Notes: generated by a model from the letters alone, not told the origin. Shown: positions 25,374 to 33,919, counted from the stretch's first letter. The stretch is DNA of 64,000 nucleotides from Arthrobacter rhizosphaerae (GCF_023062595.1 NZ_JALLAN010000023.1:18082-82081); one strand, 5' to 3'. Made by a program: numbers and translations.

Positions 25374-25504
25374 GTCAGCTTTCTAATTCGCTTATTCCGG
25401 TCATCACTTCCGTTCAAACGTTCGAAAATGGAGGCCGCTGGCAAATGAATACCTTGCAATCAACGAACACAACGGGCAGCACAGTAGGGTCCAGGAGGAC
25501 GGTC

Positions 25505-26032
25505 ATGTCAGCTACATCTGCGTTCCACGAGTTCTTTCCGCAATCGGTCTCCGGGGAGCCTCAATCGGCGACGACGTTGCAGAGTTCCCTCGCCCGGCAG
25601 GAGACCGCCCCGTCGTATGAGTCGGAAGGAACCCACGCCAGTCAGGAGGCCCACGCCCACGAAGGAGCGCGTGCCTACGACGGTGCCGGCGCCTACGACG
25701 CAGCCCCTGGCCGGGTCCATGCGCCGCTGCGGCTTACCCGACGCGGATGGATTGTCCTGGTGGTCTTGCCCCTTATGTTGCTCACCGCATTCATGATGTC
25801 GCTTTCGGGTTTCCTTACGTCTCCGGCCAAGGCGGCTGACAGCGTCTCCGAGCTCTCGCTGACTCGCACTGTGAGCGTCACTGTGCAGCAGGGCCAATCG
25901 TTGTGGGCTATCGCCGGAACCGTTGCGCCTGATCGGGATCCGCGGGATGTCGTCGCGGACATCGTGCAGTTGAATAACCTCGACGGCGGAGCGGTCAGTC
26001 CGGGGCAGCAGCTCTTTATTCCCTCCGCGTGA
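25505..26032 (+). CDS. LysM-domain membrane protein, probable SOS cell-division inhibitor
   Basis: A 175-residue protein with a variable, His/Ala/Tyr-rich N-terminal region, one membrane segment (GWIVLVVLPLMLLTAFMMSLSGFL, shown here as positions about 80-103) and a C-terminal LysM peptidoglycan-binding domain (VQQGQSLWAIAGTVAPDRDPRDVVADIVQLNNLD...PGQQLFIPS). Gene order, orientation and LexA boxes match Rv2719c of mycobacteria, DivS of corynebacteria and YneA of Bacillus, LexA-controlled proteins that delay septation. The ATG at 25505 has AGGAGG 6 nt before it. In-frame ATGs at 25445 and 25364 are less likely, the latter lying inside LexA box 2. Confidence 0.82.
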   Translation: MSATSAFHEFFPQSVSGEPQSATTLQSSLARQETAPSYESEGTHASQEAHAHEGARAYDGAGAYDAAPGRVHAPLRLTRRGWIVLVVLPLMLLTAFMMSLSGFLTSPAKAADSVSELSLTRTVSVTVQQGQSLWAIAGTVAPDRDPRDVVADIVQLNNLDGGAVSPGQQLFIPSA

Positions 26033-26096
26033 ACCACGTTTGGGCTCCCGGTAACCCTGTGGGCGTCACAGTTTTCCGGCCCCGGCATCCGGCACT

Positions 26097-26102
26097 TAAA
26101 CT
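26097..26102 (+). promoter_or_regulatory. -10 hexamer of a probable leaderless hisC promoter
   Basis: TAAACT, 6 nt, then GTG at 26109. The hexamer and spacing are identical to those of the nitrilase gene. Confidence 0.55.
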
Positions 26103-26108
26103 GTTTTG

Positions 26109-27227
26109 GTGACTGACCAGCTAGCGCGCTTGAACCGACTGCCACTCCGCGACAATCTCCGGGGCCTGACGCCTTACGGCGCGCCGCAATTGGATGTGCC
26201 CATCCTGCTCAATGTGAATGAAAATACCCATGGTGTGCCAGAGGATGTCCTGAAGGCAATTTCGGAGGCTGTCACGGCTGCCGCCGCAGGCCTGAACCGA
26301 TATCCCGACCGGGAGTTCAGTGAGCTCCGCTCTGCTTTGGCTGAATATCTGGGGCATGGCCTTGGGGCTGAAAACATTTGGGCTGCCAATGGATCTAACG
26401 AAGTCCTGCAGCAGACACTGCAGGCCTTTGGCGGACCTGGCAGGACGGCCATGGGCTTTCCCCCCACGTACTCCATGTACCCCCTGCTTGCCAGCGGCAC
26501 TGACACTGAATACGTCACGGGGCTGCGTGCTGCAGGCTACGGGCTCAGCGCCGAGTACGCGGCAGAACAGGTCCGGGAGCGTCAACCGAACATTGTGTTC
26601 CTGAGCTCGCCCAACAACCCCACCGGCACCGGCCTGGGGCTGGATGTAGTTGAGGCCGTCTACGGAGCCGGCGAGAAGAGCCAAACCATTGTCATCGTGG
26701 ACGAGGCCTATCACGAGTTCGCACACGACGGTACTCCCAGCGCGCTTACGTTGCTCCCCGGTCGGGAACGCCTGATCGTAACGCGCACTATGAGCAAAGC
26801 GTTTGCGCTGGCCGGTGCCCGGCTCGGCTACATGGCGGCAGCGCCGGAAGTCACTGATGCCTTGCGCCTGGTCCGCTTGCCGTACCACCTGTCAGCCGTC
26901 ACCCAGGCAACGGCTCTCGCCGCGCTCCAGCACAGGGAAGCCTTGATGGCTGATGTTGAGGACATCAAAATGCAACGCGACAGGATTGTCTCGGAGCTAA
27001 CGCGAATGGGGCTGAAGCCAGCGGCATCTGATTCAAATTTCGTTTTCTTCGGGGGACTGGAGAATCCGCACGCAGTCTGGCAAGCGCTGCTGGACTGCGG
27101 GGTCCTGATTCGCGACGTCGGCATTCCGGGTCACCTGCGGGTTACGGCGGGAACCGAGGACGAGACCACAGCGTTCCTTGAGGCACTGGAGCGCATCCTT
27201 ACAGGGCAAACCGCGGTTCCAGCCTAA
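26109..27227 (+). CDS. hisC: Histidinol-phosphate aminotransferase
   Basis: A 372-residue fold-type I PLP enzyme that transaminates imidazole acetol phosphate to histidinol phosphate. PLP-binding signature TRTMSKAFALAGARLGYM carries the Schiff-base lysine; NENTHGVP, LSSPNNPTGTG and VDEAYHEF are family motifs. GTG at 26109 is preferred over the TTG one codon before it, because the leaderless -10 hexamer has exact spacing to it. It is the first gene of the his operon; hisB follows after 61 nt. Confidence 0.95.
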   Translation: MTDQLARLNRLPLRDNLRGLTPYGAPQLDVPILLNVNENTHGVPEDVLKAISEAVTAAAAGLNRYPDREFSELRSALAEYLGHGLGAENIWAANGSNEVLQQTLQAFGGPGRTAMGFPPTYSMYPLLASGTDTEYVTGLRAAGYGLSAEYAAEQVRERQPNIVFLSSPNNPTGTGLGLDVVEAVYGAGEKSQTIVIVDEAYHEFAHDGTPSALTLLPGRERLIVTRTMSKAFALAGARLGYMAAAPEVTDALRLVRLPYHLSAVTQATALAALQHREALMADVEDIKMQRDRIVSELTRMGLKPAASDSNFVFFGGLENPHAVWQALLDCGVLIRDVGIPGHLRVTAGTEDETTAFLEALERILTGQTAVPA

Positions 27228-27288
27228 ACTTGAACCAAGACCCAGAAGCCCCAGGCTTTCAGGCCCTTCTTCCTAAGGACACATCACC

Positions 27289-27915
27289 ATGAGCAACACC
27301 GGATCCATTGCTGTCGCGGCACGGACTGCGCGCATGGAGCGCGCCACCAGTGAATCATCCGTGCTGGTCGAGATCAATCTCGACGGAACGGGAACATCGG
27401 ATATCGATACTTCGGTTCCTTTTTACGATCACATGCTCACGGCGCTCTGCAAGCACTCCCTGATCGATATCACGGTCAAGGCCACCGGTGACACCCACAT
27501 CGACGTTCACCACACTGTGGAAGACGTCGCCATTACCTTTGGGGAAGTCCTGAAAGTGGCCTTGGGTAACAAGGCAGGCATCCGCCGCTTCGGAGAAGCC
27601 ACTGTTCCCCTTGATGAAGCACTTGCACACGCGGTGGTTGACGTCTCCGGCAGGCCATATCTCGTCCACGGCGGGGAACCTGCCGGCCAGGAATACCACC
27701 TCATCGGCGGGCACTTCACGGGTTCACTCACACGCCACGTCTTCGAAGCCATCACCCTGCACGCGGGAATATGCCTTCACATGAACGTCTTGGCAGGCAG
27801 AGATCCCCACCACATTGTGGAAGCACAGTTCAAGGCGTTCGCCCGGGCACTGCGCGCGGCCGTGGAAACCGATCCGCGCGTGGACGGAATTCCATCAACC
27901 AAAGGGGCATTGTGA
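27289..27915 (+). CDS. hisB: Imidazoleglycerol-phosphate dehydratase
   Basis: A 208-residue manganese enzyme removing water from imidazoleglycerol phosphate. Metal-ligand motifs are VPFYDHMLTAL, DVHHTVEDVAI and the C-terminal GRDPHHIVEAQFKA. It is a monofunctional HisB (no phosphatase domain), as in other Actinobacteria. AAGGACAC before the ATG is a serviceable ribosome-binding site. The stop overlaps the GTG of hisH by 4 nt. Confidence 0.97.
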   Translation: MSNTGSIAVAARTARMERATSESSVLVEINLDGTGTSDIDTSVPFYDHMLTALCKHSLIDITVKATGDTHIDVHHTVEDVAITFGEVLKVALGNKAGIRRFGEATVPLDEALAHAVVDVSGRPYLVHGGEPAGQEYHLIGGHFTGSLTRHVFEAITLHAGICLHMNVLAGRDPHHIVEAQFKAFARALRAAVETDPRVDGIPSTKGAL

Positions 27916-28700
27916 CCGGAAAACTCCTCCAGGATGGCGCCATCGTTGATCCGGACGCCACGGTCAAGCCCGCTTCACCGGAGGGTAAGCCAACCGTCAC
28001 TGTCCTGGACTATGGCTCGGGCAATGTCCGCTCTGCTGTCCGGGCGCTGGAGCGTGCCGGAGCCGAGGTAATCCTGAGCGCCAAGCCCCAGGACGTCCTC
28101 AACGCGGATGGCCTCGTGGTTCCCGGCGTCGGCGCTTTCGAGACCGTCATGAACGAACTGAAAGCCGTAGACGGTATTCGGATGATCGGCCGGCGCGTCG
28201 CCGGCGGCAGGCCCGTCCTGGCCATCTGTGTCGGGCTTCAGGTGCTGTTCGAAGCCGGCGTTGAGCACGGCACAGAGGCCGAGGGCATGGGCGAGTGGCC
28301 TGGGAAGGTTGAGTTGCTTCCGGCCGACGTCGTGCCGCACATGGGCTGGAACACGGTCAAGGTCCCCGAGGGTTCGCACCTCTTTGAAGGTGTGGAGAAT
28401 GAGCGCTTCTACTTCGTTCACTCCTACGGCGTCCAGACCTGGGACTTCGATGTTATCCAGCCGCGGATGGCTCCGCCGCTGGTCACCTGGTCGGAGCACG
28501 GTGCCCCCTTCATTGCTGCGGTTGAAAACGGTCCTCTGGCAGCCACCCAGTTCCACCCGGAGAAGTCCGGTGATGCAGGTGCCCGTCTCTTGCGTAACTG
28601 GGTCAACGGCCTGCGTCATGCGGGGCGCACTGAGGCTCCTGCTTCCATGGAATCCACTTCCTCCAACCTGTCTCCAGCTCAACCAGAAGCAGACGCCTAG
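27912..28700 (+). CDS. hisH: Imidazole glycerol phosphate synthase, glutaminase subunit
   Basis: A 262-residue class I glutamine amidotransferase that supplies ammonia to HisF. The core starts at VTVLDYGSGNVRSAVRALERAG; the catalytic Cys lies in LAICVGLQVLFE and His/Glu in TQFHPEKSG. It is longer than usual (about 200-215): about 33 extra N-terminal residues (GKLLQDGAIVDPDATVKP...) and about 25 C-terminal Ser/Pro/Glu-rich residues. GTG overlaps the hisB stop (GTGA), so it is coupled. Later GTG codons could give a shorter form. hisF is not in the window. Confidence 0.94.
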   Translation: MTGKLLQDGAIVDPDATVKPASPEGKPTVTVLDYGSGNVRSAVRALERAGAEVILSAKPQDVLNADGLVVPGVGAFETVMNELKAVDGIRMIGRRVAGGRPVLAICVGLQVLFEAGVEHGTEAEGMGEWPGKVELLPADVVPHMGWNTVKVPEGSHLFEGVENERFYFVHSYGVQTWDFDVIQPRMAPPLVTWSEHGAPFIAAVENGPLAATQFHPEKSGDAGARLLRNWVNGLRHAGRTEAPASMESTSSNLSPAQPEADA

Positions 28701-28858
28701 TGTGGTCCATAGTGCTGATGGGCCTCGCCGGTTTGCTGGTCGGCGGGGCGTTGTCCTTCAGGCAACAGAAGGCACCGTTCTGGATCCAGATCGTGTTCTA
28801 TACGCTTGCTGGACTGGCGCTGCTGGCCGCTTACCTGCTGACTCTGCCCGCCGCTTAG
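28700..28858 (+). CDS. Small two-helix membrane protein inside the his operon
   Basis: A 52-residue frame, (M)WSIVLMGLAGLLVGGALSF, then RQQKAPFWIQ, then a second hydrophobic helix ending LLTLPAA. It has two membrane segments with a short basic loop. The GTG start uses the last G of the hisH stop (TAGTG, 1-nt overlap) and the gene ends 52 nt before hisA, so it fits tightly in the operon. Composition and overlap argue for a real gene. No family is recognised and no role in histidine synthesis is known to me. Confidence 0.7.
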   Translation: MWSIVLMGLAGLLVGGALSFRQQKAPFWIQIVFYTLAGLALLAAYLLTLPAA

Positions 28859-28910
28859 CGAGCATCACTGCCAGCCACCTTTCCTACTCCGCTCCACCAC
28901 CCCGAGGACC

Positions 28911-29660
28911 ATGATGATTGACGAAACCCAGTTGCCTGTACTTGAACTGCTCCCGGCCGTTGACGTAGTGAACGGCCAGGCCGTGCGCCTGGTCCAGGGC
29001 GAAGCAGGCAGCGAAACCAGCTATGGAACTCCACTCGAGGCGGCGCTGAACTGGCAACAGCAAGGAGCGGAGTGGGTTCACCTTGTTGACCTCGATGCCG
29101 CCTTCGGCCGTGGCTCGAACTCGGAGTTGCTGCGGGAGGTCGTTGGCAAACTCGACATCAAAGTGGAACTTTCCGGTGGACTGCGGGATGACGAAACACT
29201 GGAGAAGGCGCTGGATCTGGGCGTCGCCCGGGTAAATCTTGGCACTGCTGCCCTCGAAAACCCGGAGTGGACGCAGCGTGCCATTGACCGCTTCGGTGAC
29301 CGTATCGCCGTCGGACTCGATGTCCGGGGAACCACCCTTGCAGGCCGCGGCTGGACGAAGGAAGGCGGCGACCTGTGGGAGGTCCTGGAGCGCCTTGAAG
29401 CGGCCGGTTGCGCCCGCTACGTGGTCACTGACGTCACCAAGGACGGTACGCTGCAGGGTCCAAACGTGGAATTGCTGCGCCAGATGGTGGAGAAGACCCG
29501 CAAGCCTGTGGTTGCTTCCGGTGGCATCTCGAGCCTCGAAGACCTCAAGGTGTTGCGTTCACTTGTCCCGCTGGGTGTCGAAGGAGCCATCGTGGGCAAG
29601 GCCCTCTACGCCGGTGCCTTCACGCTGCCCCAGGCGCTCGACGTCGCCGGGCGCCGCTGA
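28911..29660 (+). CDS. hisA: Phosphoribosyl isomerase HisA/PriA
   Basis: A 249-residue (beta/alpha)8 isomerase for ProFAR in histidine synthesis. Motifs: LLPAVDVVNGQAVRLVQGEAG (catalytic Asp near residue 14), VHLVDLDAAFG, YVVTDVTKDGTLQGPN (second Asp) and VVASGGISSLEDL. In Actinobacteria lacking trpF the same enzyme (PriA) also isomerises phosphoribosylanthranilate; the close relationship suggests dual function here. No trpF is visible in the window. GAGGA precedes the ATG. Confidence 0.95.
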   Translation: MMIDETQLPVLELLPAVDVVNGQAVRLVQGEAGSETSYGTPLEAALNWQQQGAEWVHLVDLDAAFGRGSNSELLREVVGKLDIKVELSGGLRDDETLEKALDLGVARVNLGTAALENPEWTQRAIDRFGDRIAVGLDVRGTTLAGRGWTKEGGDLWEVLERLEAAGCARYVVTDVTKDGTLQGPNVELLRQMVEKTRKPVVASGGISSLEDLKVLRSLVPLGVEGAIVGKALYAGAFTLPQALDVAGRR

Positions 29661-29662
29661 CA

Positions 29663-30532
29663 GTGGAAGACGCATCCGGCTCCCGGCCTTTGCCGGGCCA
29701 CATCGCTGCAGCCTTGGCCAGTGCCGGGGGTGCTGCCGATTCGGCGGGCCAGCCATGGTCAGGGCGCAGCCTCGCCGGTGAGGATGCCAGGATCCACAAC
29801 TTTGAGGACGACGACGGCACAGCCGACGCCGGATATCTCGCCGCGGTTTCCGCTATGGTGGCTGGCGCCGGTGACGAAGACGACGTTGTGCAGGCTTTGG
29901 CCCATGCCAGGGTTTTTGTTCCGATAGTCGCGCAATTGGGCGAAGAGGGGCAGGGCGCAGCAGGGCTCCAGGCGGACAAACAGGCAGACATGGCACTCGT
30001 GACGCTGAAGGCTCCCGACGGACGGACCGCCTTGCCGGTCTTCTCCTCTGCTGAGTCGCTGCATGCATGGCACCAGGAGGCCAGGCCTGTTGCCGTCTAC
30101 GCTGCCCGGGCTGCCTTGTCTGCTGCCGCCGAAGGCGCCGAACTGATGGTGGTGGATCCGGGCTCGGACGTCACCATAGTTGTCCGGCGGCCTGCGGTCT
30201 GGGCATTGGCTCAGCAACTGCCGTGGTCACCGTCCTATGCCGACGCCGAGGTGGCGGATGCTGTGACAGCATCTGCCTCCGGTATTACCTCGATCCGGAG
30301 CATTGAGCTCCACCGTGGCGGGGGAGTAGGCACCTCCACAGCGGGAGGCCTGCAGCTCAAAGGCGGCGGTCCCGGTCCCGAGCTGCGCATTGTCCTGTAC
30401 TTGGTGGACGGACTGGACGCCGCCGGAGTCCAGGAAGTGGTGACAGGCATGAATAGCGCCTGGGCCAGGAATGAATTGTTGGCCGAGCGGGTTGACTCCA
30501 TCGAGGTCAAGCTGCGGCGCGCAGTAGAGTAG
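29663..30532 (+). CDS. SseB-family protein
   Basis: A 289-residue soluble protein with an SseB N-terminal-type domain: FVPIVAQLGEEGQG followed by MALVTLKAPDGRTALPVFSSAESLHAWHQEARPV, the usual pattern of the family. A second, less conserved half (residues about 170-289) ends with LAERVDSIEVKLRRA. Function in Actinobacteria is unknown; the family name comes from E. coli SseB. GTG start, 2 nt after the hisA stop, so it is in the his transcript. The N-terminal 40 residues are Gly/Ala/Ser-rich. Confidence 0.85.
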   Translation: MEDASGSRPLPGHIAAALASAGGAADSAGQPWSGRSLAGEDARIHNFEDDDGTADAGYLAAVSAMVAGAGDEDDVVQALAHARVFVPIVAQLGEEGQGAAGLQADKQADMALVTLKAPDGRTALPVFSSAESLHAWHQEARPVAVYAARAALSAAAEGAELMVVDPGSDVTIVVRRPAVWALAQQLPWSPSYADAEVADAVTASASGITSIRSIELHRGGGVGTSTAGGLQLKGGGPGPELRIVLYLVDGLDAAGVQEVVTGMNSAWARNELLAERVDSIEVKLRRAVE

Positions 30533-30587
30533 CTCTCGGCCAGGGGATGGATCCTCCTGCCGTAGGCAAGATTAAGGATGTAAACCC

Positions 30588-31886
30588 GTGAATTTCGCTC
30601 TGTACAGGGAGCTTCTTGCTGTTCGGCCTGTCCGGCGGCTGTTGATCGTCGGCATGATCGCCCGCATTCCACATTCAGCCGCCGGGATACTTCTTACCCT
30701 GCATATAGTCCTGTCCCTGGGGCAAGGCTATGCGGCAGCCGGGGCCGCCGCCGCCGTCATGACCATTGGCATCGCCGTCGGCGCGCCGTGGCGTGGGCGG
30801 CGCGTTGACACCGTCGGCTTGCGGAAGGCCCTGATACCTTCGGTGATTTCGGAGGCCCTGATCTGGTCGGTCGTTCCTCATGTCAGCTACGAGTGGCTGC
30901 TGCCGCTGGTCTTTGTCGGCGGACTGTTCACCCTTCCGATCTTCAGTGTGGTACGTCAATCCCTTGGCGTCATGGCGACTGGCGAGCAGCGTCGTACCGC
31001 GTTCGCCCTCGATGCAATCTCCACCGAGATGGTTTTTATGATCGGCCCTGCCGCAGGAGCGATCGTGGCCACCACTGGATTCTCGGTTCTGGGGCTCACG
31101 GTGGTGGGCATAACGACGTCGGCTGCGGGACTTTTCCTGATGTGGTTCAACCCGCCCACCCGAAGCGAGGCTCCTGACGAGGAATGCGCAACCGAGCAGC
31201 AGCAGGCAGCTGAACTGGCAGTCGTGGCTGCAGCTCCGGCGCACGTCCAGGAGGCAGCGGCGGGGTTGAAGCCGGCGGGCACCGAAGAGCGGTCCCCGTC
31301 GCGCCTCAGGGGTGCCGTCGCTCGCAACTTCACGTGGTTCACAGCCTCAGTAGCAGCAGTCTTCTCAGTGGCGGCGGGCGCGGGCATGGTACTGAGCGGG
31401 ACCGACGTCGGGATCGTTGCGTTGCTTGAGACTGGCGGCCACGAGGCCGAGATCGGGCTTGTCTTCTTCTTCTGGTGCGCCGCTTCGGTGGCCGGTGGTC
31501 TGATTTACGGAGCCATGCACCGCCCGGTTTCCCCCTTGGTCCTGCTGCTGGGAATGGCGGCGCTGACCATCCCCATGGGCTTCGCACAGGACACCTTGAC
31601 GCTCGGACTCCTGTCGCTCCTGCCGGGTCTCCTATGCGCTCCCGTTTTGTCGGCTGCGTCGGAAAAAGTCGCTGACCTCGTGGACGAGGCACGCCGGGGC
31701 GAGGCGATGGGCTGGTACGGTTCTGCTCTCACCGCCGGCGTCGCTCTCGGCGCCCCTCTGGCCGGGCTTTTCATCGACGGGATCGGACCGTCTGCAGGAT
31801 TTGTATCCGTCGGAGTGGCAGGCGTAGCCATCTGCCTGTTGGGGCTCCTGCTTCAGCAGCGGCGTCGGAGCCAGACGGCGTCTTAA
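30588..31886 (+). CDS. MFS transporter
   Basis: A 432-residue major facilitator protein with about 12 hydrophobic segments and a long central loop (residues about 195-240, rich in Ala, Glu and Gln) between the two six-helix halves. The A-motif-like GAPWRGRRVDTVGLRK lies between TM2 and TM3. The substrate cannot be predicted. GTG start has AAGGA 9 nt upstream. It follows the his/SseB genes after 55 nt and may share their transcript or have its own promoter. Confidence 0.85.
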   Translation: MNFALYRELLAVRPVRRLLIVGMIARIPHSAAGILLTLHIVLSLGQGYAAAGAAAAVMTIGIAVGAPWRGRRVDTVGLRKALIPSVISEALIWSVVPHVSYEWLLPLVFVGGLFTLPIFSVVRQSLGVMATGEQRRTAFALDAISTEMVFMIGPAAGAIVATTGFSVLGLTVVGITTSAAGLFLMWFNPPTRSEAPDEECATEQQQAAELAVVAAAPAHVQEAAAGLKPAGTEERSPSRLRGAVARNFTWFTASVAAVFSVAAGAGMVLSGTDVGIVALLETGGHEAEIGLVFFFWCAASVAGGLIYGAMHRPVSPLVLLLGMAALTIPMGFAQDTLTLGLLSLLPGLLCAPVLSAASEKVADLVDEARRGEAMGWYGSALTAGVALGAPLAGLFIDGIGPSAGFVSVGVAGVAICLLGLLLQQRRRSQTAS

Positions 31887-31927
31887 CCAAACCCGGTTAA
31901 GTAACTAAATGATGACGACGGCATGAC

Positions 31928-31984
31928 GACGACGGCCCGAACCTTCTGAAGATGGACCTTCTGAAGGTGCGGGCCGCCGTCGTC
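31928..31984. terminator. Long imperfect hairpin between the MFS gene and the DUF1844 gene
   Basis: GACGACGGC pairs with GCCGTCGTC, and the interior contains the nested repeat CCTTCTGAAG. It separates convergent genes and probably ends transcription from both sides, but no T-tract follows on either strand, so rho-independent action is uncertain. Confidence 0.45.
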
Positions 31985-32024
31985 AATCAGCAGTAAAAGC
32001 GGTTACCAGGGCAAACAGTAAGGG

Positions 32025-32411
32025 CTAGTTGACCGGCCCGGTGTACTTTTCCCCAGGGCCTTTGCCGGGAGCGTCCTGGATGGTGGATTCTTCCCGGAAT
32101 GCCAGCTGCAGCGAACGAAGCCCGTCACGCAATGGTCCCGCATGCTGGGAGCCGATTTCCGGTGCGGCTGCGGTGACCAGGCCTGCGAGGGCGGTAATAA
32201 GCTTCCGGGCTTCGTCGAGGTCCTTGAGTTCCGCTGCATTGTCCTCAGCTGCAAGGCCCAGCTTCACGGCTGAAGCGCTCATCAGGTGGACTGCGGCAGT
32301 GGTGATGACCTCGATTGCCGGCACCTCGGAGATGTCACGGATCTGTTGGGCCACATTGCCCTGCTCATCCGCGGGCTCATACACGTGTGAATTACTGTCT
32401 GGAGTGCTCAT
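32025..32411 (-). CDS. DUF1844 protein
   Basis: A 128-residue protein. The core EVPAIEVITTAAVHLMSASAVKLGL...DLDEARKLITALAGLVTAAAPEIG is the all-helical DUF1844 domain (residues about 28-90). The remainder is polar and ends EKYTGPVN. Function is unknown. It lies divergent from infC, a conserved neighbourhood in Actinobacteria, and a link with translation initiation is only contextual. The N-terminal 25 residues are acidic and probably disordered. Confidence 0.88.
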   Translation of the reverse strand: MSTPDSNSHVYEPADEQGNVAQQIRDISEVPAIEVITTAAVHLMSASAVKLGLAAEDNAAELKDLDEARKLITALAGLVTAAAPEIGSQHAGPLRDGLRSLQLAFREESTIQDAPGKGPGEKYTGPVN

Positions 32412-32755
32412 ACTGGTAAGCTTGTCACAGACCGACTGGATGTCGTTATTTTGCTATGGATGCCCATTCCCGCCAATGTGCGGAGAACGGGTATCTTTCT
32501 GTAGAATTGACTTCTAGTTTGCAAGCGGAGATCTCTCCCACCCGCGTCAGCCGTTTTCCACGAGGAACTTTCTTGTGGCAGCAAGGCTGCCGGGTACCGG
32601 TCGGGCGGTTCAATCAGGCGAATGCCTGTTCGAAGCGCGTGCCACCTCACTATGAGGCGGGCACATCCGATCCTCGAGGCCTTCGATTGCTCCGGCAATT
32701 GGGGGCCTTCTCTGTTTGCCGGTGGAGTACTCATCACAACCACAGGAGCTTTAAC
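32412..32755 (+). other. Long infC leader (about 344 bp without a gene)
   Basis: A -10-like TAGAAT lies at 32502-32507 with a TGCGGA about 17 nt before it. Initiation there gives an untranslated leader of about 240 nt before the ATT start of infC. Leaders of this operon bind L20 or are otherwise controlled in several bacteria, so an autoregulatory RNA is possible. I could not match a known leader motif by eye. Confidence 0.4.
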
Positions 32756-33919
32756 ATTAGCGAGCCAAGAATCAATGAGCGTATCCGCGTCCCCGAGGTG
32801 CGGCTGGTCGGCCCTGCAGGCGAACAAGTAGGGATCGTCCGTATTGAGGACGCGCTGCGTTTGGCTGCCGAATCCGATCTGGATCTCGTTGAAGTTGCGC
32901 CGCAGGCTAAGCCTCCGGTGTGCAAGCTGATGGACTTCGGCAAGTACAAGTACGAGGCTGCCGTCAAGGCACGCGAGGCCCGGAAGAACCAGACCAACAC
33001 TGTTCTGAAGGAAATCCGTTTCCGTCTGAAGATCGACACCCACGACTACGAGACCAAGCGGGGCCATGCGCTTCGTTTTCTCGGTGCCGGGGACAAGGTC
33101 AAGGCCATGATCCAGTTCCGTGGCCGTGAACAGCAGCGCCCGGAAATGGGTATCCGCTTGCTTCAGCGCTTCGCGGATGACGTTGCCGAGGTCGGCGTTG
33201 TTGAGTCCAGCCCGCGCATTGATGGCCGCAACATGGTCATGGTTGTTGGTCCGCTGAAGAACAAGGCCGAAGCAAAGGCAGAAGCACGCCGTGCAACTCA
33301 GCGTGCCGAGGCCAAGGCTCAGAACGAGGCCAAGGCTTCCGGCCGCGTAGACACCAGCGGAGACAACCAGGCTTCCCTGACGCAGTCGCTGGCCGATCTT
33401 CTGCCCGAAGGTTTCCTGACTTCAGCTGATGAAACCACCGAAGGCGTTCAGCCGGAGGCAGTTGAAATCGATGGTGAGGACACTGTCCAGGAACAGCAGG
33501 TGTCCGCTCCTGACGCAGGGAACGAGGCCTCCGTGAAGGAAGCCGAATCCCCCGTTGACGAGGCGCCTGCCCAGGATGCTCCCGTCGCTGAAGCGCAGGC
33601 TGTTGAGGCTCCGGTAGCTGAAGAAGCTCCGGTAACCGAAACGGTGAAGAAGGAAGCAGTCGAGGCTCCCCGCCAGGCCGCTCCCAAGACGCCGGCTCCG
33701 AAACGTGAGGCTCCGGCTGCACCTAAGGCGCCAGCGGCCAAAGCTCCTGTTGCGAAGGCGCCGGAAGCCCAGGCGCCTGCTTCGGAAGCTGCTGCGGCTC
33801 CTAAGCCGGCAGCAGTACCGTCGCCGCCGAAGCCCGTGGCCCGGCCTGCGGCACCGAAGCCCGCTGCCAGGCCTGCAGCCCCCAAGGCTCCCAAGCCTGC
33901 GGGGAAGAAGACCAACTAG
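32756..33919 (+). CDS. infC: Translation initiation factor IF-3 with ATT start and long C-terminal tail
   Basis: IF-3 binds the 30S subunit, rejects wrong initiator pairs and prevents early 50S joining. The N-domain opens SEPRINERIRVPEVRL and the linker and C-domain run to about residue 170 (VMVVGPLKNKAE). The start is ATT: AGGAG at 32744-32748 lies 7 nt before it, the frame begins at the conserved (I)SEPRINERIR, and no ATG or GTG precedes it at a suitable place. AUU is the known autoregulatory start of E. coli infC. Unusually, residues 171-387 form an Ala/Pro/Glu/Lys-rich tail, acidic first and strongly basic at the end (PKAPKPAGKKTN). Total is 387 residues, against about 180 normally. Confidence 0.94.
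   Translation: MSEPRINERIRVPEVRLVGPAGEQVGIVRIEDALRLAAESDLDLVEVAPQAKPPVCKLMDFGKYKYEAAVKAREARKNQTNTVLKEIRFRLKIDTHDYETKRGHALRFLGAGDKVKAMIQFRGREQQRPEMGIRLLQRFADDVAEVGVVESSPRIDGRNMVMVVGPLKNKAEAKAEARRATQRAEAKAQNEAKASGRVDTSGDNQASLTQSLADLLPEGFLTSADETTEGVQPEAVEIDGEDTVQEQQVSAPDAGNEASVKEAESPVDEAPAQDAPVAEAQAVEAPVAEEAPVTETVKKEAVEAPRQAAPKTPAPKREAPAAPKAPAAKAPVAKAPEAQAPASEAAAAPKPAAVPSPPKPVARPAAPKPAARPAAPKAPKPAGKKTN

Noticed and set aside
25413..25426. TTCAAACGTTCGAA as a third LexA box before the LysM gene
   Set aside because: The half-sites overlap without the 4-nt spacer needed by LexA, so it is probably accidental.
26033..26108. His leader peptide and attenuator before hisC
   Set aside because: No run of His codons and no terminator hairpin; the gene appears leaderless.
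28228..28914. Alternative plus-strand frame across hisH and the small membrane protein
   Set aside because: It is out of frame with hisH, has no domain, and its 3' part is explained better by the 52-residue membrane protein.
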